Shown here: in pieces, positions 59,501 to 64,000 of the stretch
How the letters are laid out: every line of letters starts with the position of its first letter
How positions within the stretch are numbered: the first letter of the stretch is position 1
Assembly (NCBI GenBank): GCA_030248065.1
Contig: JASAMV010002180.1
Location: 1-64,000, forward strand
Origin: Rhynchonema sp. JSB1_4
Lineage: Eukaryota; Nematoda; Chromadorea; Monhysterida; Xyalidae
DNA length: 64,000 nucleotides
Reading direction: 5' to 3'
Position numbers and translations under genes: made by a program
The notes under the pieces: model-generated
Seen by the model: only the letters and a program-made list of their open reading frames with translations
The model's database searches: none
What the model was told of the DNA's origin: nothing

Positions 59501-62500
59501 CTGTACTTTGACACTTTTTGTCGATTTTTTCTTTCTAATTTGAATTATTGTCAGCCGTGGAGTTCGATTTGCGACAAAATCGCGAGCGAGTGAGTGAGAA
59601 GGCTGATCGTCTGCTCGACGAGATGTCGCAACTTCGCGCGTTGCTCAAATTCACAGAGAACAGCGATGTTGTGTCCTGCTATCAATCGCTGTTGATGCTC
59701 CGGAATCGAAACGTGTGTTCAAGGCGAATGAGGGGATCGAATCTCCGTCTCAGTCGCATTTTTTTGATTTTTTGAATTATGCACTTGTCGGTGTGTTTGC
59801 TTAATTTTGGAACAAGTTTACGGTTGTCATTCGAATTCACTGCAAGGCACGGTCAGCAAGCCTCGAAATTTCTGCTTTCAAACAAAAACACTGACGACCT
59901 AGAAGCTAGGCTGATCTGACACCTTAACCATATTTTATCCAACCACCGCTTCCACTAGTGCATTGTTCCTGTCCTGGAGTTTACCTCTACATATGTAAAA
60001 CATAGGCTTTGTGAATTTCCAGGAATTCGAGAACAACTCCGGTTGGATATTTCTGCCCGAAATGGATCAGATCTTTGCGTCGTGCGAGAAAGCCATTGGC
60101 ATATCGACAACTGCCAAGAAGGACAAAGACAAACCCGTCTATGACACGTTGATCGACTCGAATGTCAAATGGAGAGCGTTGAAGTTGGTGGTTGTCATTT
60201 TCGTTAAAAAGTATCACCACTACATTTTCGTTTTGTCCAATTTTAGGAACATCATCGAAGAAATCCGATCGGAAGTGGATCGTTTGCGACTGGAGCAGTC
60301 ACAGTCGTTTGGTAAATTGTTCGTGTAGTTTTTTAACCTTGAAATGAAATGCACGCGAATGCAGCTCCAGCATCAGTTCGGGTGGTGGTTTGTGGGTGAA
60401 ACATAAGCAGCATCTTCCTGACTTGTAATTGTAACACAAATAAGGTGTTGCGATTGTTTGTCACAAGACGTGCAAGATTCATTTTTTCAGTTGACAGCGA
60501 CATGTCTGTTTTGTTATTGTGTGGTGAGGATGATTCGTGCATGACAACCATTCAGGACATTCTGACTTGTGGAGCTGAAAATGTCGCCCATCGGTTCGCG
60601 CGTGGTTCTTTTTTGGTTTTTTCTTGTCGAAATCTGTCTGAAAATAAAAGAAATTGTTTTTATTCAGAATGTACAAATCGCTTGCTCCACGTCGAACGGA
60701 GCCGGAACCCGACTACAAGCAGTGGTGGGCTTCGGAGCGAATTGTGGCTTATGGAATGCCGGAACATTTGCAGGTTGTGATTTTAGGTCATTTTTTATAT
60801 TCTCACCGAAATGTTGTGTGTATTTTTTATTTTAGCGTTTGGATGTCGCCAAAACCTTGGAAGACGCCAGAATCAAACAGAAAGATTTGTTGAAACTCGA
60901 GAAACGTGGTCGGAAACGTGCCGGGGCATCGGGCGCTGCTGGTGGTAAACAGACGAAACTCACGCAGTTTGAACTGGTCAGACCTGCCCAGGTTGGTTTT
61001 TCTGATAATGGGCTATCACTGCTGCTGATTAGTAAGTTATGCAGCGCACGAAGTCGGGAACTGATCGAAGTCCAACTTTTGCAGCTTTATTTATGCTTCA
61101 ACAACAGCATCATGATATTTTCAGGACACCATCGCAACCACAAGCACAGATGACGCCAATGCCACAGCGCGTGACCCATGGCTGGTGATCAAACAGTTGA
61201 ATTCACGATACAAGCTCATAACGACATTGAATCGGCTCAAACCAATGTTTATCATTCTGTACAATATCGAATTATTTGCGATCAGGCAGATTGAGGTTCG
61301 TTTTGGCTGGCTTATCTGAAATGTCCATTTTCAGCATGACACTGTTTGGGGAATACATTTCTTGGTCTTTGTGGGCAAATTCCTTCCTATGTTTATTCCG
61401 TAGTTCTGGGCCCAGTGGTGTCGTTGAGAAATCGAAATTTTCCCATACCCAGCCCAATTTTCGGGAAATTTCCCATACATACCCCCACAAGTCAAAAATT
61501 TTCCATACCAGGGGCGGGGGGTTTCTCCAAAAATTCAAAAATTTCCCACACCCGAGGGGGTTTTTCTGAAAAAATTACCGCAAAAATCTTCAAAAAGTAC
61601 CAAAAAGGTGGTCTAAAAGTGCCTAAAACAGGGTTTTCTTGCGACAGCAAGTGATTTTTGACATTTTTGGGTGAAAATTGGTCAATTTTGGCACTTCTCG
61701 GGGTCAAAAAGTCATTTCTTAGGGGTGCTTGTTCCAACAAGTCATCCCCGACAACAATAATCCATTTTGATACCTTTTTAACATAATTACCATCCATCAT
61801 TGCAGTGGTATCAAGCGAGTCACCCATCGCGCACCGTTCGCGTGTATTGGATGTTGTGCAAAGACTCAACTGAAGAACATCGATATTTGGCTGCGCTCCG
61901 ACACGAACAAGAGGCATTTGAGAAACTGATACGCGAGAAGGGGGTCGGCTTGATTACTTTCTTACTTTTTTCACCTGATATTTGAATAATTTTTCACCGA
62001 AACGAATAGCAGACAGGCACTGTACCACGTGAGTCTCTTGAGTTTCGGTCGATCCTTTTGCAGTCACGTCATCCCATCGGAGACTCATCAGTTTTGGTCA
62101 CAAAACGGACAAAAAGACTTCATCATAAAAACCGCTCAGCCCAGGAGAGTGTTCATCTTCATCACAAGAAGATTTGTATCCTTGCAGACCCTGTACACGC
62201 CACGTGAGTACGACGTTGCCCGCAAAGCACCGGCAACCAACACGCTGCCTGTGTCAACAAGGCGAGCTGGCGGACGGAGGAAAGAACAAAATGTGGAGCT
62301 CGTTCAAAATCCGACGGTTGGGTTGGAAATGTTTTGGAATTGGTGTAAATTTGAAGAGATATTTTGGGGCATCCGATTCTGACTGTTTCTTCGTTCGATT
62401 AACAAACTCGTAAAGGCTTCAATTCAATTTACACACAAAAATCATACTTTTCTGATCCGATTAATCCATACAAATGTTTTGCGATTGGCGTAAATTGGAG

Positions 62501-64000
62501 TGGTATTCTGTGACATCCGATTCCACCTGGATAATTACTTCCAACTTCCAAGTCAAACACAAACAATAATTCTCAAGCAATGTTGCCGTTCATTAAAACT
62601 TCAGATTGTGGTCGACGCTCGTGAGTTCGGCAGCGAATTGCCACTGCGGCTGTATGATGCAGGTAATGTGTTGATTTTCGCAAAGCAAATCAGGCTTTCA
62701 TTAAACTTGATGATCGGCCGCATCGGTCGCAGCCGAATCAGGATTTTCTAATTATTGTGCAGCGTTTAGCTGTTTCCGCAGGTGCACCAGGTCGTCGTCA
62801 GTGCGGGTGCAGCCTAGGTTCGAAATTCACCGTCACAGATGTATGTCCAGTATGTCATTTCAACCAGCGCAAAATAGTTTCCAGACAGTTTTAATCAAGC
62901 TTTTTCGTGATTCTTTTTTGCGAAACATCTCTTTTTTCCCAGGTTTGGACATTCAGCCAGTGACGCTGGAAGTCGGTGATTTCGTGCTCACGTCCGACGT
63001 GTGCGTTGAACGCAAGGCACTGGCTGATTTGACGCAGTCTTTGCTCACTGGTAGGGTGTATGAACAGACCATGCAGGTACGCAGGTGTGTGACTGTCGGT
63101 TTTGTGGAATGTTTATCAACAGCGTATCCACAACTGGTGTTTTCACCGGTGGATTTGTAAATGATAGTTCGACGCTGCTCGGACCACTGAACGTGGATTG
63201 AGTAGCGCCCAACAAATGGGCACGATAACAAAAGGACTAGCAAAATCAGCAGTTCATTTGTACATAATTCAGTGCAGTTTCTGCCAGGCCAGTCTCCTAA
63301 TTCGGTAATTTCAGGTACAAATACTATACATTCGGCCAGGTACATTCGGTATATTCAGATGTGCGAGCATTACGCCAGTCCTCTGCTGCTCATCGAACGG
63401 GGTCCAAGTGACAAAGTGTCGAAAAGTCACCTGCGTGGCGGACCATTCATGGGCGAAATGAGCAAGAAGTTGGTGTTTGTTTCAAATGTGTGTATTTTTC
63501 AACCAGGAATGCATCTTCGAAAGCTAACCGTCACAAGCTCAGATGTCGTGACGTACGCAGTGCGTTTGTGCTCTTGTTACGCACGGCGCCCAAACTGCGC
63601 GTGTTGTGGTCAATGGATGCGGCAGCGTCTGTGAATCTGTTAGAGGAAATCAAGGTACGTTGCCGAATACGACACTCTGACTGGTCACAAATTTAGTTCA
63701 GGGACACTGTCATTCTGGTGGCGGTGTGCAAGCGTTACAGTAAACGATAGTGTGTGTGTGATACTCAGGCTTACTCAGGGGGGCGTATCTAGATCTGAAA
63801 TCAAAGGGGTGCTGTGGATCAAAAAGCCATTTTTATCCAGTGCTTGTTTCCGTTTTGAAAGCCCATGTTTATGTGTGTTTGTTTGGAAGTTGTCTTTTGA
63901 GCCGAATTATACAATCGAAATCCCGTCACAGGCGCGCGCGAAAAATTTGACTTGCCGGTCAAACGTGGTCATAAAACGGCTGTGTCTCACACACGAAGCG
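50520..64000 (+). CDS. ERCC4: DNA repair endonuclease XPF, 3' end beyond the window
   Basis: Catalytic partner of ERCC1 in nucleotide-excision and crosslink repair; cuts 5' of lesions in the nucleus. Twenty-one exons keep phase: 50520-50599, 50682-50778, 50861-50940, 51004-51126, 51203-51309, 59071-59177, 59252-59365, 59438-59498, 59555-59712, 60023-60183, 60247-60311, 60491-60593, 60668-60773, 60836-60991, 61125-61295, 61806-61943, 62188-62292, 62605-62662, 62943-63076, 63359-63468 and 63507-63654 (794 residues). Helicase-like blocks are [22 protein letters not shown] and [20 protein letters not shown]. The nuclease motif EVGDF then VERKALADL (ERK at 686-688) is intact. The C-terminal helix-hairpin-helix region lies off the window. 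The family is about 900 residues. Intron 5 is 7.8 kb and hosts three antisense genes. Confidence 0.95.
52556..53954 (-). CDS. Ionotropic-receptor-like protein, copy 3
   Basis: Exons 53954-53719, 53639-53106 and 53000-52556, all joined in phase 2 (404 residues). The layout follows divergent ionotropic glutamate receptors. A short first ligand-binding lobe has [20 protein letters not shown]. The first membrane segment is [13 protein letters not shown] third-segment-like helix is [20 protein letters not shown], then [11 protein letters not shown]. The second lobe holds GKAVIVGQ and [18 protein letters not shown], and the last membrane segment is [20 protein letters not shown]. There is no large N-terminal domain. 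A pore loop between the first two segments is not obvious. Such genes are expanded in nematodes and are thought to be chemosensory. Nested antisense in ERCC4 intron 5. Confidence 0.75.
54245..55738 (-). CDS. Ionotropic-receptor-like protein, copy 2
   Basis: Exons 55738-55482, 55360-54821 and 54728-54245 (426 residues), with both introns at the same places and phase as in copies 1 and 3. Lobe one reads [20 protein letters not shown]. Membrane segments are [33 protein letters not shown] and [20 protein letters not shown]. Lobe two holds [26 protein letters not shown] and [20 protein letters not shown]. It is closest to copy 3 by eye. No signal peptide is evident at the chosen ATG ([13 protein letters not shown]), so an upstream exon or another start is possible. 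Confidence 0.75.
56058..57428 (-). CDS. Ionotropic-receptor-like protein, copy 1
   Basis: Exons 57428-57166, 57095-56568 and 56505-56058 (412 residues). The start [13 protein letters not shown] parallels [13 protein letters not shown] of copy 2. Lobe one has [20 protein letters not shown]. Membrane segments are [31 protein letters not shown] and [20 protein letters not shown]. Lobe two holds GQAVVLTV and [16 protein letters not shown]. It is the most diverged of the three: the [13 protein letters not shown] block is altered and the TAVRRL segment after lobe one is lost. Exon 2 could start 15 bp earlier at a second in-frame acceptor (57110). Confidence 0.75.
57807..57913. repeat. Long hairpin with about 30-bp arms
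   Basis: ACACAAAGCATGATAATC then GAAAATGTTTC (to 57837) pairs with GAAACATTTTTGATTATCATGCTTTGTGT (57885-57913), with one mismatch and a 47-bp loop. CCCGAAACAC motifs lie on both flanks (near 57750 and 57945). It looks like a small foldback element; it lies upstream of receptor copy 1 and inside ERCC4 intron 5. Confidence 0.65.
58218..58977. mobile_element. 760-bp hAT-like element with AGTAGCAA repeats
   Basis: Exact duplication CGTGTCAA at 58210-58217 and 58978-58985. It starts CAGGGTTTTTTT and ends AAAAAACTAGG, so the ends are only partly inverted. Subterminal motifs TAGTAGCAATTGCTACTA recur in both arms. A GGCGCGAAGCGCGC palindrome is at about 58447. It lies in ERCC4 intron 5, 93 bp before exon 6. 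Confidence 0.75.
61413..61740. mobile_element. Truncated CAGTGGTGT-type element in an ERCC4 intron
   Basis: It starts CAGTGGTGTCGTTGAG and shares long blocks with 46730-47311 (TTTCCCATAC repeats, CTTGCGACAGCAAG, GGGTCAAAAAGTCATTTC). No matching right end was found before the exon at 61806. Confidence 0.6.
62781..62803 (+). repeat. Sense intronic repeat, copy 10 (ERCC4)
   Basis: GGTGCACCAGGTCGTCGTCAG plus TG, one difference from the core, directly after a decoy acceptor TTTCCGCAG and 139 bp before the ERCC4 nuclease exon at 62943. A TGGGCACGATAACA motif lies in the next intron at about 63216. Confidence 0.75.

Overview
This is eukaryotic nuclear DNA. Genes are broken into many small exons. 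Introns are GT-AG, most acceptors read TTTTCAG or TTTCAG, and intergenic DNA is long and rich in short DNA transposons. The TTTTCAG acceptors, the ShKT domains, a peroxiredoxin close in wording to nematode PRDX-2 and a cluster of worm-type ionotropic-receptor-like genes point to a nematode or close ecdysozoan relative. The species cannot be named from this window. No bacterial, viral, rRNA or tRNA gene was recognised.

Layout, left to right. 118-1711 (+): the 3' part of deoxyhypusine synthase. 2528-5690 (+): a BTB/POZ C2H2 zinc-finger protein. 10405-12414 (-): a small tetraspanin. 15478-16542 (+): a secreted ShKT-domain protein; a second ShKT exon at 21251-21549 fits the same gene by reading phase. 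The 4.7-kb gap between them is a transposon mosaic with a PIF/Harbinger transposase exon. 22270-23951 (+): a nitrobindin-like haem protein. 32643-38931 (+): a SWAP-70/DEF6 homologue whose N-terminal exons were not found. 40551-41386 (-): a putative small membrane protein. 44424-49804 (+): a 2-Cys peroxiredoxin whose first intron is packed with transposons. 50520 to the window end (+): ERCC4/XPF, running off the right edge. Its 7.8-kb fifth intron carries three tandem ionotropic-receptor-like genes on the opposite strand (52556-57428).

The mobile DNA is mostly non-autonomous elements whose ends can be read directly. At least eight hAT-like elements have exact or near-exact 8-bp target duplications. 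They are nested three deep at 41627-44182. There is also a TA-flanked mariner-like element carrying a hAT copy, a palindromic element with a 3-bp duplication nested in another MITE, and several foldback repeats. No hAT transposase gene is present.

The genes do not form a pathway; they are mostly conserved housekeeping or signalling genes. Two patterns stand out. One is the antisense receptor array inside ERCC4. The other is a short dispersed repeat (core GTGCACCAGGTCATCGTCAG) seen in ten clear copies. Nine of these lie in introns and one lies just downstream of a stop codon. All ten are in the sense orientation of their gene, 17-280 bp before a 3' splice site. Exon borders were set by reading-phase continuity and family similarity recalled from knowledge; no alignment was run.
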